Position numbers and translations under genes: made by a program | Shown: in pieces, positions 10,573-19,660 of the stretch | How positions within the stretch are numbered: the stretch's first letter is position 1 | Layout of the letters: every line of letters starts with the position of its first letter | The notes under the pieces: model-generated | Databases searched by the model: none | Told to the model about the DNA's origin: nothing | What the model saw: the letters and a program-made list of their open reading frames with translations, nothing else | Source: Chryseobacterium daecheongense | GTDB lineage: Bacteria; Bacteroidota; Bacteroidia; Flavobacteriales; Weeksellaceae | Direction of reading: 5' to 3' | DNA: 64,000 bases | Assembly (NCBI RefSeq): GCF_003729955.1 | Contig: NZ_RJTX01000002.1 | Span: 310,001-374,000, forward strand

Positions 10573-13545
10573 ATGCGAAAAGAGACTCAAAAGTTGCTTG
10601 TTTTGTCGCTGTTAGGATTGGTCAGCGTCAATATGGCAGCTCAGCAAAAAGCAAAGAAAGACACTATTAATGACATTAATGAAGTAGTGGTAACTGCTTT
10701 AGGTATTAAAAGGCAAGACAAGTCTTTAGGTTACTCTACGGAAACCATTAAATCTGAAGAAATTCTGAAAACCCAGAACAACAACTGGGCACAGGCATTG
10801 GAAGGAAAAGTGGCAGGATTGAAGATCCAGACCGCAGGAGCAGGACCTTTGGGAAGTTCAGTGATCAAATTACGTGGAGATATCTCCATGAATATGGATC
10901 AGAACAACGCATTGATCGTTGTAGACGGAGTTCCTTTGAACAACACAACCACGGGTACCGGATTCTCAGCGTATGGAGCAGGTTCCAAGGCAGATTTACC
11001 GATTGATTACGGAAACGGGATCAATTCTATCAATCCGGATGATATCGAGTCTATTTCAGTATTGAAAGGTTCCACGGCCGCCGCGTTATATGGCTCACGA
11101 GGAGCAGGAGGGGCGATCATGATTACAACGAAATCAGGAAAGTCCAAAAAAGGAAAGCTACAGGTTACCTTAAACTCCTACTCAAGCTATGATACCGTTT
11201 TGAAATGGCCGGATTATCAGTATGAATACGGGCAGGGAACAATGCAGAAAGATACCAAAGGAAACTATTATTATTCTTATGGAGCCTCTGCAGACGGAGT
11301 GAATACAGGTTCTACCAGTAGTGCTTTCGGACCGAAATTCGCAGGACAGTATTATTTCCAGTACGATCCAACCGTAGAAGGACAAAGTGCCACAAGACAA
11401 CTTTGGAGACCCTACAAAGACAATATCAAAGGTTTCTGGCAAACGGGGACTACTTTCTCCAACAACATTGCTTTAGAAACCTCTAACGAAAATACATCAT
11501 TCAGAACCTCTTTAACGTATCTTAAAAATGAATGGATGATGCCTAATACAGGTTTTGACAGATTCAATGCCGCTTTATCATTTGACCATAAGATCAATGA
11601 AAAGCTGAAAGTAGGATTGAAATTCAATTACAACAAAACCAAAAGTGATAATTTACCGGCAACAGGATACAGCAATCAGTCGATTTCCTATTTCATGATC
11701 TTCCAGAATCCGAACATAGACCTGGCTTGGTATGAACCAATCTGGAAAAAAGATAAATACCAGATCGATCAGATCCACCCCTTCAGTTCATTCATCGATA
11801 ATCCATATATGATCGCTTATGAAATGCTTAATGGTGTTGACAAAAACTTCATTACCGGAAATATCAATCTTAATTATAAGCTGGCTAAAAATTTCGAGGT
11901 AATGTTGAGATCAGGAATGGAGTTAACCAATGAAGAACGTACTCAAAAAAGACCTTGGAGTTCTGCCAATTACCTGCAGGGAATGTACAGGGAACAGCAC
12001 ATCAAATTGATGGATTTGAATAACGATATTTTATTCACGTACAAAAATACCTTCAATGATTTCGATTTCAGTGCATCTGCAGGAGGAAGCATCCGTTATT
12101 CCGAATACACCATGTATGATTATATGGCAGACGGACTTCTTAGACCGGGAGTATATACGTTACCTAACGGAATCGGGAATATTACAAAATTCGCGACACC
12201 TAGTGATAAACAGGTAAACAGTACTTACGGATTGGTAACATTAGCATATCAGAATAAGATTTTCTTAGACCTTACCGCGAGAAATGACTGGAGCAGTACG
12301 CTTCCGAAGGATAACCGTTCTTATTTCTACCCTTCAGCAGGTCTTTCCTTCATCCTTTCCGATATCTTGAAGATGAATTCCAAACAATTCAATTATTGGA
12401 AATTAAGAGCATCGTGGTCGAAAGTAGGAAATGATACAAGTCCTTATAAGCTGATCAAATATTACAACAACAGTGTATTCTCCGGTTCAGTAGAAGCACC
12501 TTCATTATACCCGAATCCTAATCTGAGACCGGAAATGTTGACGAATATTGAAGCTGGGATGGATTTCAGCTTCCTGAAAAACAGAGTGAATTATAACTTC
12601 ACAGTCTATCAGAACAACTCAAAAGATCAGATCGTAGATATCCCGGCTTTGCTTGAAACAGGATACAGCAAAAGAACCATCAACGCCGGTGAGATCAGAA
12701 ATAGAGGAATTGAAATGACTTTGAATACATTCCCTGTGAAAAACAAAAACTTCTCATGGAGTGTAAACGCCAACTGGTCGATGAACAGAAATAAAATCTT
12801 GTCATTGCCGGAAGAATTCCACGGAGAACCTTATACAATGGGAAGTGTAGGTGGAGTAGTATACTATAATGCAGTAGTAGGCGGATCTCTCGGAGATATG
12901 TACGGATACGGATTAATGTACTCTCCGGACGGGCAGGTTGTTTTCGGAAGTGATGGATTAACAGCAAAACCGACGCAGATGAAAAAAATCGGAAATGCAT
13001 ATCCGAAATGGAGAGCCGGAATTCAAAACGAATTCAGATATAAGAACTTTACAGTAAGCTTCTCATTTGATGGTCAGTACAAAGGAATGGCTTATTCGCA
13101 GTCTCACCATAAAATGACCGAGCAGGGGAAATTAGGACATACCTTGATAGGAAGAGATAACCCGGATGGATTGATCATAGGACAGGGAGTCGTACAAAAT
13201 GCAGACGGAACCTATTCTCCCAATACAAAAGGAGTATTGGTATCAGCCTATTATGCCGATTACTACAGAAGAGCGAACGTAGAAACCAACTCGTTTGATA
13301 CTTCCTTTGTCAAGTTAAGAGATGCGAGAATTTCTTATTCTTTCCCGAAAAGCGTAACAGAACAATTGAAGTTGACAGATCTTACGTTAGCCCTATTCGG
13401 AAGAAATCTTTGGATGTGGACGAAGTTCCCGCTGTTTGATCCGGAAGCCGCCACTCTTAATGATAATTTGATTACTCCGGGAGTGGAAATGGGACAATTG
13501 CCGACAGCCAGAACTGTAGGTATTCAGCTTAATGTTAAATTTTAA
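10573..13545 (+). CDS. SusC/RagA family TonB-linked outer membrane protein
   Basis: A 990-residue TonB-dependent transporter barrel, paired with the SusD lipoprotein encoded 10 bases downstream. Signal peptide ends near NMAAQQ (about 24). Unlike most SusC proteins it goes almost directly from the signal peptide to the TonB box (INEVVVTALGIKR) without the usual N-terminal carboxypeptidase-like domain. The plug has the standard SusC marks: LIVVDGVPLNN, GINSINPDDIESISVLKGSTAAALYGSRGAGGAIMITTKSG. The C-terminus ends in Phe, as expected of a barrel. The downstream phosphoesterase suggests a phosphorylated or phosphodiester nutrient, but the substrate is not known. Confidence 0.95.
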   Translation: MRKETQKLLVLSLLGLVSVNMAAQQKAKKDTINDINEVVVTALGIKRQDKSLGYSTETIKSEEILKTQNNNWAQALEGKVAGLKIQTAGAGPLGSSVIKLRGDISMNMDQNNALIVVDGVPLNNTTTGTGFSAYGAGSKADLPIDYGNGINSINPDDIESISVLKGSTAAALYGSRGAGGAIMITTKSGKSKKGKLQVTLNSYSSYDTVLKWPDYQYEYGQGTMQKDTKGNYYYSYGASADGVNTGSTSSAFGPKFAGQYYFQYDPTVEGQSATRQLWRPYKDNIKGFWQTGTTFSNNIALETSNENTSFRTSLTYLKNEWMMPNTGFDRFNAALSFDHKINEKLKVGLKFNYNKTKSDNLPATGYSNQSISYFMIFQNPNIDLAWYEPIWKKDKYQIDQIHPFSSFIDNPYMIAYEMLNGVDKNFITGNINLNYKLAKNFEVMLRSGMELTNEERTQKRPWSSANYLQGMYREQHIKLMDLNNDILFTYKNTFNDFDFSASAGGSIRYSEYTMYDYMADGLLRPGVYTLPNGIGNITKFATPSDKQVNSTYGLVTLAYQNKIFLDLTARNDWSSTLPKDNRSYFYPSAGLSFILSDILKMNSKQFNYWKLRASWSKVGNDTSPYKLIKYYNNSVFSGSVEAPSLYPNPNLRPEMLTNIEAGMDFSFLKNRVNYNFTVYQNNSKDQIVDIPALLETGYSKRTINAGEIRNRGIEMTLNTFPVKNKNFSWSVNANWSMNRNKILSLPEEFHGEPYTMGSVGGVVYYNAVVGGSLGDMYGYGLMYSPDGQVVFGSDGLTAKPTQMKKIGNAYPKWRAGIQNEFRYKNFTVSFSFDGQYKGMAYSQSHHKMTEQGKLGHTLIGRDNPDGLIIGQGVVQNADGTYSPNTKGVLVSAYYADYYRRANVETNSFDTSFVKLRDARISYSFPKSVTEQLKLTDLTLALFGRNLWMWTKFPLFDPEAATLNDNLITPGVEMGQLPTARTVGIQLNVKF

Positions 13546-13555
13546 AATTTAGATC

Positions 13556-15007
13556 ATGAAAAAATTATTGTTAAATATATTATTGATTTCAAGTATCGGA
13601 ATGATACCCGTTTCATGCAGCAGAAGCCTTGATGAGGTGAATATTGATGAAAGCAGAATCAGCGACCCCGTTTCCGCTAAATTACTGGTCCCTATCCAAT
13701 ACAATATGGCAGCAGTGAACTATATGAGAGCCAATGATTTCACATTTGATATCATGCAGGTTTCCTTAGACTTTCCTAATGAAGGAAACTCTTTAAGCCG
13801 TTACTATTTAACCGAAAACACAGGAACCGGTTACTGGAATAACAGCTATAAATGGCTAAAGCAGGTGAAAGACCTGAAAGAAGCAGCCATTCTGGAAAAC
13901 GACAAAAATTACCAGGCTATTGCCATGGTTTTAAATGCATGGATTTATTCGAATTTAACGGATACATATGGAGATATTCCTTTTTCAGAAGCTTCAAGAT
14001 TGGATGAAGGGATCTCTCAACCGAAATTCGACAGGCAAAAAGATATTTATGTGAAATTACTGGATGATCTTAAAACGGCCAATTCATTATTCATCACCAC
14101 TAAAACACTCACTGGAAACGATCTTTTTTACAAAGCGGAATCTGATGTGAACGGAATTACCAATTGGAAAAAATTCTGTAACTCCCTTTCATTGAGATTA
14201 CTGACAAGAATTTTAAAGAAAAACGGAGAAGTCAACGTAAACGAGAGAATCCAGGAAATTATCAGCAATCCAACAGTGTACCCGATTTTCCAGAATAATA
14301 ACGAATCTGCAAAGCTGAATATTACCGGAGTATCTCCATTACTTCCGCCTATCGCAAGACCTCAGGATTTTACAACCGGAAGAGCTGCTTCAGCATTCTT
14401 TGTGGAAACTTTAAAAGCAAATAATGATCCACGTTTAACCATGTTCTTCTCTCAGGCAAAAGATATTGCAACCAACCAGAATATAGGATACAAAGGTGCT
14501 CCGTCTGGCTATCCCTATGGAACAGTATTTACTTACCAGCCGTCCAACATGAACCAGAACTTGTCTAAAGCACCTTTGAATATTCTCATCTATCCATATG
14601 CGGAATTGCAGTTTACATTATCCGAATTGGCCTTTAAAGGAATCATTCCCGGAAGTGCCCAAACGTATTATGAAAACGGGGTGAAGGCAGCTATTGAACA
14701 ATGGGGCTCCACCATGCCTGCTAATTACTTTACCAATGCGAACGTAGCGTATAACGGAACTTTGGAAAGAATCATGCTTCAGAAATATGTGGCTTTATTT
14801 TTTGTAGACCAACAACAGTGGTTTGAAAAAAGAAGAACGGGATTCCCTGTGCTTCCCAACAACGGCGGGCTTTTGAATAACGGAAACCTTCCTCAGAGAC
14901 TGATGTATCCTCCTAATCCAAAAGTGTTGAATACAACTAATTATCAAGCGGCAGTTCAGCAAATGGGAGGAGATGACATCAACATCAAAATGTGGTGGAA
15001 TCAATAA
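13556..15007 (+). CDS. SusD/RagB family nutrient-binding lipoprotein (SusD-like_2 type)
   Basis: 483 residues. Lipoprotein signal with lipobox PVSCS (Cys21), so it should be anchored at the outer surface as the lid of the SusC transporter. The body (YNMAAVNYMRANDFTFDIMQ, SYKWLKQVKDLKEAAILENDKNYQAIAMVLNAW, TDTYGDIPFSEA) fits the SusD-like_2 group, which binds diverse nutrients rather than only starch. It contains four TPR-like helix pairs by family. Ten bases from SusC and 28 bases before the phosphoesterase, so it is translated within one operon. Confidence 0.93.
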   Translation: MKKLLLNILLISSIGMIPVSCSRSLDEVNIDESRISDPVSAKLLVPIQYNMAAVNYMRANDFTFDIMQVSLDFPNEGNSLSRYYLTENTGTGYWNNSYKWLKQVKDLKEAAILENDKNYQAIAMVLNAWIYSNLTDTYGDIPFSEASRLDEGISQPKFDRQKDIYVKLLDDLKTANSLFITTKTLTGNDLFYKAESDVNGITNWKKFCNSLSLRLLTRILKKNGEVNVNERIQEIISNPTVYPIFQNNNESAKLNITGVSPLLPPIARPQDFTTGRAASAFFVETLKANNDPRLTMFFSQAKDIATNQNIGYKGAPSGYPYGTVFTYQPSNMNQNLSKAPLNILIYPYAELQFTLSELAFKGIIPGSAQTYYENGVKAAIEQWGSTMPANYFTNANVAYNGTLERIMLQKYVALFFVDQQQWFEKRRTGFPVLPNNGGLLNNGNLPQRLMYPPNPKVLNTTNYQAAVQQMGGDDINIKMWWNQ

Positions 15008-15035
15008 TGACCAGTAATAACAAATCAATACTAAA

Positions 15036-16619
15036 ATGAATATAAAATTTTTAATGCCATGCCTGTTCGTTTCTGCTATGGCGTTTGCCCAGACTTCTGT
15101 TTCAGGATATGTGTATGAAGACAGCAACAAAAATCAGAAGAAAGAAAACCGTGAAAAAGGAATTGAAGGAGTTGCCGTTTCAAACGGGGTTCAGGTAGTT
15201 GTAACGGATAAAAACGGAAGATACAGCTTACCGATCCAGGAAAACCAGACTGTTTTTGTCATCAAACCCTCAGGGTATATGACCCCGGTGAATAATAATA
15301 ATCTACCTCAGTATTATTATCAGTATAAACCGAAAGGTTCACCGGCATACTTTAAGTATAAAGGAACTGCACCTACAGGAGAACTTCCGAAAGAAATAAA
15401 CTTTGCTTTAAATAAACAAAACGAAAGCAAAAACTTTGATATCCTGGTTTTCGGAGACCCACAGCCATATACAGAGAAGGAATTGGATTATTTCAGAAGA
15501 GGAATCGTAAATGAAGTGAAGAATACCAAGAAAAATGCAGTGTTGGGAATAAGTTTGGGAGACTTGGTGGGAGATAATTTAAGCCTGCAAAAACCTTATG
15601 CAGATGTAATGAAAGAAATAGGCCTACCTTGGTATAATGTCATGGGGAATCATGATATGAATTATGATGCTAAAGAAGACCTGTTTTCAGACGAAACATT
15701 TGAGTTCAACTTTGGACCGGCCAATTACTCATTCAACTACGGAAATGTACACTTTATCATCCTTGATGATATCTTGTACCCGGACCCAAGAGATGGAAAA
15801 GGGTATTGGGGCGGTTTCCGTGAAGATCAGCTAACATTTGTTGAAAATGATCTGAAACAGGTTGATAAAAATAAATTGGTAGTAGTTTCTTTCCATATTC
15901 CATTAGATCATAAAAATGAGGATAACTTCAGAGATGCAGACCGTCAGAAATTATTTGATTTCCTGACACCTTTCCAAAACGTCTTGATTTTATCTGCCCA
16001 TACTCACATCCAACAGCAAATCTTCTATGGAAAACAAGCTGGCTGGAACGGATCAAAAGATTTACACGAATATAACGTAGGAACAACTTGTGGAGACTGG
16101 TATTCAGGAACACCGGATGAAGCAGGATTACCAACTTCAACCATGAGAGACGGTACTTCAAAAGGATATTCTTTTATCAGCTTTACGGATAATCAGTATA
16201 AAGTGAGATACAAAACGGCAGGAAAGCCGGAAGATTACCAGATCAAATTATACGTTCCGGATGTAATTCCTTTCCTGTCAAAAACATCGGCAAAAATTCT
16301 GGCTAACTTCTTTATGGGAAGCAAAAAAGACAAGGTAGAATACAGAATCGATAACGGAGGATGGGAAGCAATGGAATATGATGAAACCATAGACCCGAAC
16401 TTTGCATTGTCAGTGTTCAAATGGGATACTACCCAAACGTTGTTCCCGGGAAGAAGACCTTCCAATCCTGAAATGTCAAAACACATCTGGACAGCAGGAT
16501 TTCCAAAGAAACTGGCACTTGGAAAACATAAAGTTGAGGTAAGAGCCACAGATATGTACGGAAACCCATTCTCAGCATCAGAAGAATTTGAGGTGAAAGA
16601 ACCGATTATTATTCCCTAG
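15036..16619 (+). CDS. Secreted calcineurin-like phosphoesterase with flanking N- and C-terminal domains
   Basis: 527 residues, signal peptide ending at AFAQT (about 19). Domains: an N-terminal immunoglobulin/CNA-B-like part (SVSGYVYEDSNKN, residues 20-120), the two-metal phosphoesterase core (DILVFGDPQPY, LGDLVGDN, MGNHDMN, VSFHIPLDH, ILSAHTHIQQQ) and a C-terminal beta domain (about 400-527). All five metal-binding blocks are present, so it should be active on a phosphomonoester or diester. As the third gene of a SusCD operon it probably processes the imported or surface-bound substrate. A terminator closes the operon 34 bases downstream. Confidence 0.92.
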   Translation: MNIKFLMPCLFVSAMAFAQTSVSGYVYEDSNKNQKKENREKGIEGVAVSNGVQVVVTDKNGRYSLPIQENQTVFVIKPSGYMTPVNNNNLPQYYYQYKPKGSPAYFKYKGTAPTGELPKEINFALNKQNESKNFDILVFGDPQPYTEKELDYFRRGIVNEVKNTKKNAVLGISLGDLVGDNLSLQKPYADVMKEIGLPWYNVMGNHDMNYDAKEDLFSDETFEFNFGPANYSFNYGNVHFIILDDILYPDPRDGKGYWGGFREDQLTFVENDLKQVDKNKLVVVSFHIPLDHKNEDNFRDADRQKLFDFLTPFQNVLILSAHTHIQQQIFYGKQAGWNGSKDLHEYNVGTTCGDWYSGTPDEAGLPTSTMRDGTSKGYSFISFTDNQYKVRYKTAGKPEDYQIKLYVPDVIPFLSKTSAKILANFFMGSKKDKVEYRIDNGGWEAMEYDETIDPNFALSVFKWDTTQTLFPGRRPSNPEMSKHIWTAGFPKKLALGKHKVEVRATDMYGNPFSASEEFEVKEPIIIP

Positions 16620-16652
16620 CTTTTCATTTTTTACTATACTTACTTTCAATGT

Positions 16653-16685
16653 CAAAACCGGTTTTTTTTAAGCCGGTTTTGTTTT
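16653..16685 (+). terminator. Intrinsic terminator of the SusCD operon
   Basis: CAAAACCGG (16653-16661) pairs with CCGGTTTTG (16673-16681) around an 11-base loop, followed by TTTT. Confidence 0.8.
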
Positions 16686-16754
16686 ATAGAAAATGTAAAT
16701 GATAAAGGCTTTGAAAATCTCTTTGTTTTCAGGGCCTTTCCGAAAGCTGTTTCG

Positions 16755-16762
16755 TAAATTTG
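16755..16762 (+). promoter_or_regulatory. -7 promoter box for the SDR gene at 16783
   Basis: TAAATTTG matches TAnnTTTG and lies 20 bases before the chosen ATG. This also argues against the longer reading frame that begins at 16699, upstream of the box. Confidence 0.55.
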
Positions 16763-16782
16763 CTGTCGAAAAATTTTATAAT

Positions 16783-17496
16783 ATGAATATAAAAGGAAAG
16801 AATGCCATTGTAACAGGCGGTGGAAGAGGTCTTGGAAAAGCCGTTGCATTAGCTTTAGCAAATGAAGGAGTAAATGTTGCGATTACAGGCAGAAATGAAG
16901 AGAACCTTAAAATGACGGTTGAAGAGATCAAAAAGCTGGGAGTGAACTCCACATATGCGGTTTTTTCTGTAGACAATGAAATCCAGGTAAAAGCTGGAAT
17001 AGAATCCCTGGCAGAACAATTGGGAGGTATTGATATCCTGATCAACAATGCTGGAATCGGTGATTTCGGAACTATCGAAGAAATGCCTTCTGAAACTTGG
17101 GAACAGGTTATTAAGACCAATCTTTTCGGCGTGTATTATGCGGCAAAAGCAGCTTATCCCTTCTTGAAAGCAAAAGGAGAAGGAGATGTGGTGAATGTGG
17201 CTTCAACTGCCGGTTTGAAAGGAGGAGGAAATATGTCCGCTTATGCCGCATCCAAAGCTGCAGTGATCTCGTTGTCTCAATCAATGATGGCAGAATGGAG
17301 AAAACATAATATCCGTGTGATCACGTTAACACCAAGTACCATTGCTTCAGATATGAGCATTCAGGGAGGATTAACGGATGGAAACCCGGAAAAAGTGCTT
17401 CAGCCCGAAGATTTTGCAGAGTGGGTAAGAGATATTCTGAAAATGAACAGAAGAGCTTTGATCGCTAACGGCTCTATTTTCTCTACCAATCCGTAA
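16783..17496 (+). CDS. Short-chain dehydrogenase/reductase (3-ketoacyl-ACP reductase-like)
   Basis: 238 residues from the ATG at 16783; the frame is open back to 16699 but the extra 28 residues match nothing in the family and lie across the promoter. Rossmann motif TGGGRGLGK (about 12-20), NNAG (NAGIGDFG), the catalytic Ser in NVASTAG and YAASK complete the classical NADP(H)-dependent SDR set. FabG-type activity is the usual label for this branch, but true fatty-acid synthesis partners are not next to it. Monocistronic. Confidence 0.88.
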   Translation: MNIKGKNAIVTGGGRGLGKAVALALANEGVNVAITGRNEENLKMTVEEIKKLGVNSTYAVFSVDNEIQVKAGIESLAEQLGGIDILINNAGIGDFGTIEEMPSETWEQVIKTNLFGVYYAAKAAYPFLKAKGEGDVVNVASTAGLKGGGNMSAYAASKAAVISLSQSMMAEWRKHNIRVITLTPSTIASDMSIQGGLTDGNPEKVLQPEDFAEWVRDILKMNRRALIANGSIFSTNP

Positions 17497-17615
17497 ACAA
17501 TAATCATTGTTGCACAATATCAACAAGCGGGCTTTAGTCCGCTTTTTTTATAGTGGTGATTGGTTCTTTATCCAAAACTTTACCTTAAAAAAACATGAAA
17601 TCGGAAAACAAGCTT

Positions 17616-17623
17616 TATTTTTG
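17616..17623 (+). promoter_or_regulatory. -7 promoter box for prmA
   Basis: TATTTTTG fits TAnnTTTG, 15 bases before the ATG at 17639, supporting this start over the ATG-less extension further upstream. Confidence 0.5.
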
Positions 17624-17638
17624 TACCAAATTTATCAC

Positions 17639-18466
17639 ATGCAAAATTATTTAGAATTCAATTTCAAAATTTCCCCGCTTCAGCCGTGGAATGAAATCCT
17701 GATGGCTGAGCTTATTCAAATAGGTTTCGACAGCTTCACGGAAGAAAATGACAGAATTTTAGGGTATATCCAGAAAGATATATTCCATGAAAATGAGCTT
17801 AAGGCGTTACCGATTTTTGAAAATGAAAATGTGACGATTGAATACTCTTTCCAGGAAATGCCCAATATCAATTGGAACGAAGAGTGGGAAAAGAATTTCT
17901 CCCCGATCAATATAGACGATAAAGTGCTTATCCGGGCAGAATTCCATGAATCTGTGCCGGGAATGCACGAGATCATTATTCAGCCCAAAATGTCTTTCGG
18001 AACTGGGCATCACCCGACAACGCATTTAATGATCCAGCAGATGATGGATTTTGATTTCCATGGCAAAAAAGTTCTGGATATGGGATGCGGAACTTCCGTA
18101 TTGGCTATTTATGCCAAACAACAGGGAGCCGGTGAAGTAAAAGCGATAGATATTGATGAATGGTCCGTTGAAAATTCAAAAGAAAATGCAGCAAGAAATG
18201 GCGTAGAGCTTGATATTGAATTGGGAACAGCTGAAAATTTGGGGAATGAGAAATATGATATTATTTTGGCCAACATCAACCGAAATATTCTGATCTCAGA
18301 TATTCCGACCTACGTTTCTGTATTGAATGAAGGCGGGAAATTATTGCTTTCAGGATTATGCTTCTTTGATGTAGACGATATTATGGAAGTATGCAAAGAA
18401 AACGGGCTTGAACTGAAAAAGCAGCTTCAGCGTGAAGAATGGGTGAGTTTACTCCTTGAAAAATAA
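17639..18466 (+). CDS. prmA: Ribosomal protein L11 methyltransferase PrmA
   Basis: Adds methyl groups to ribosomal protein L11 using S-adenosylmethionine. 276 residues from the ATG at 17639 (MQNYLEFNF), which matches the usual N-terminus in Bacteroidota; the 44 residues that could precede it are not conserved-looking. Marks: the MSFGTGHHPTTHLM substrate loop, SAM motif I KVLDMGCGTSVLAI, the AIDIDEWSVENSKENAARN motif II region and LANINRNIL. Its stop codon overlaps the alternative upstream start of the next gene, so the two are probably co-transcribed. Confidence 0.95.
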   Translation: MQNYLEFNFKISPLQPWNEILMAELIQIGFDSFTEENDRILGYIQKDIFHENELKALPIFENENVTIEYSFQEMPNINWNEEWEKNFSPINIDDKVLIRAEFHESVPGMHEIIIQPKMSFGTGHHPTTHLMIQQMMDFDFHGKKVLDMGCGTSVLAIYAKQQGAGEVKAIDIDEWSVENSKENAARNGVELDIELGTAENLGNEKYDIILANINRNILISDIPTYVSVLNEGGKLLLSGLCFFDVDDIMEVCKENGLELKKQLQREEWVSLLLEK

Positions 18467-18482
18467 GATACCAATTATTAAT

Positions 18483-19319
18483 ATGAAATCTGTACTAGCG
18501 GTCTTACTCTTATTCTCCCTACAGCTTCTTTCTGCTCAGGAAGAAGTATATGCCAATGGAATTTTCGGGTTTGAAGAAAATAAGACTCAAAAAATTTTCA
18601 CCAATTGGACAAGAATAAGACTGGAACCTGATGTCAATGCAGAAATTTTGGATTCTTTACCAACCAATCAACAGATTACAGTTCTTAAAAAAGAGGATAA
18701 GGTTCTGCAATTGGGAGAAAGAGCGTCCCATTGGTATAAAATCTCATATCAGAAAGGAGACAGAGCTTCAGAAGGGTATGTTTGGGGAGGAAACCTATGT
18801 GTAGGATATAGAAATAAGAACGGATACGATTTTCTTTTCGGGCTTACTAAAACAGAGAATCGAAAAGACAAACAAAATGGAGAAAATTTCAGACAAAATA
18901 TAGCAAGCATCAAAGTTCTTGAAGAGAATGCTTTAGTAGATGAGGTTTTCTTTGATACGGGTTCCGGGGAAAGCTTAAGTTATGCCACCTTTAATATTGA
19001 AAGCAATCATCAGCTCAAAGGGGTAGAACTCACTTTAAAAGCCATGGTTTCCGGAGAAGCCTGCGGAATCGCAAGCTATGACCAGTATGTGCTTTTCAGG
19101 AACAAAAAGCTGGTTGCTTTACCTCAATTGATGAATGTAGGAGATGCAGATGTATATTATCACAGCGAAAATTTTGTGTTTCCCAATGATAAAGGAGGAA
19201 TTCCCAATGCATTTATATGGAAGATGGAGGAAATGGAAAAAGACGAAAATAACAAGGAAAAAATAAAACACTTCTCTACAACTTATCTCTGGAACGGAGA
19301 TTACTTCAGACAGAAATGA
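18483..19319 (+). CDS. Secreted SH3-domain protein of unknown function
   Basis: 278 residues from the ATG at 18483, which opens directly on a signal peptide (MKSVLAVLLLFSLQLLSAQ); an ATG at 18456 overlaps prmA and is less likely. Residues about 30-110 look like a bacterial SH3 domain (RIRLEPDVNAEILDSLPTNQQITVL...YVWGGNL). The rest is a beta-rich domain without a known motif (FFDTGSGESLSYATFNIES, EACGIASYDQYVLF). SH3 domains of this type often bind cell-wall peptides, but nothing here proves it. Follows prmA by 16 bases. Confidence 0.75.
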   Translation: MKSVLAVLLLFSLQLLSAQEEVYANGIFGFEENKTQKIFTNWTRIRLEPDVNAEILDSLPTNQQITVLKKEDKVLQLGERASHWYKISYQKGDRASEGYVWGGNLCVGYRNKNGYDFLFGLTKTENRKDKQNGENFRQNIASIKVLEENALVDEVFFDTGSGESLSYATFNIESNHQLKGVELTLKAMVSGEACGIASYDQYVLFRNKKLVALPQLMNVGDADVYYHSENFVFPNDKGGIPNAFIWKMEEMEKDENNKEKIKHFSTTYLWNGDYFRQK

Positions 19320-19563
19320 TAATAGGAATCTATGTTAATTTTCTTTAAATAATTTTTTTATAGCAAAATTTATTATTAATAAACTACCTTTATCCTTAGA
19401 AATAAAATTTATAAGAAAACACAAGCTCTTTTATTTACAATTATTTATACTTTATATTTCTATTATTCCCATTAGCATGGGGATTCCATTAAGTCAGATA
19501 ACTGATAATAGCAATGTTTTTATAAACGGACATTTAAGTTAGAACAAGTTATATGTTCATTGG

Positions 19564-19589
19564 CCTCTTGTTAACAGCAAGAGGTTTTG
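19564..19589 (+). terminator. Weak terminator or attenuator-like hairpin
   Basis: CCTCTTG (19564-19570) pairs with CAAGAGG (19578-19584), followed by TTTTG. The T-run is short. It may end the prmA-SH3 transcript or act in the leader of the ketosynthase gene. Confidence 0.5.
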
Positions 19590-19598
19590 CTTACGAAT

Positions 19599-19627
19599 AA
19601 GTTGAAAAATAAGACGATTTTCAACTT
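19599..19627 (+). promoter_or_regulatory. Leader hairpin before the ketosynthase III gene
   Basis: AAGTTGAAAA pairs exactly with TTTTCAACTT around a 9-base loop, ending 33 bases before the ATG at 19661. No T-run follows, so it is more likely an RNA structure or protein-binding palindrome than a terminator. Confidence 0.45.
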
Positions 19628-19660
19628 GATAAAATTAAAGAACAGACAAATAGTATTTAG

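Larger units (their letters stand above)
19320..19660. other. Non-coding interval before the ketosynthase III gene
   Basis: No coding frame seen. It contains two successive hairpins near its right end (19564-19589 and 19599-19627). The first 200 bases are AT-rich without recognised signals. Confidence 0.6.
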
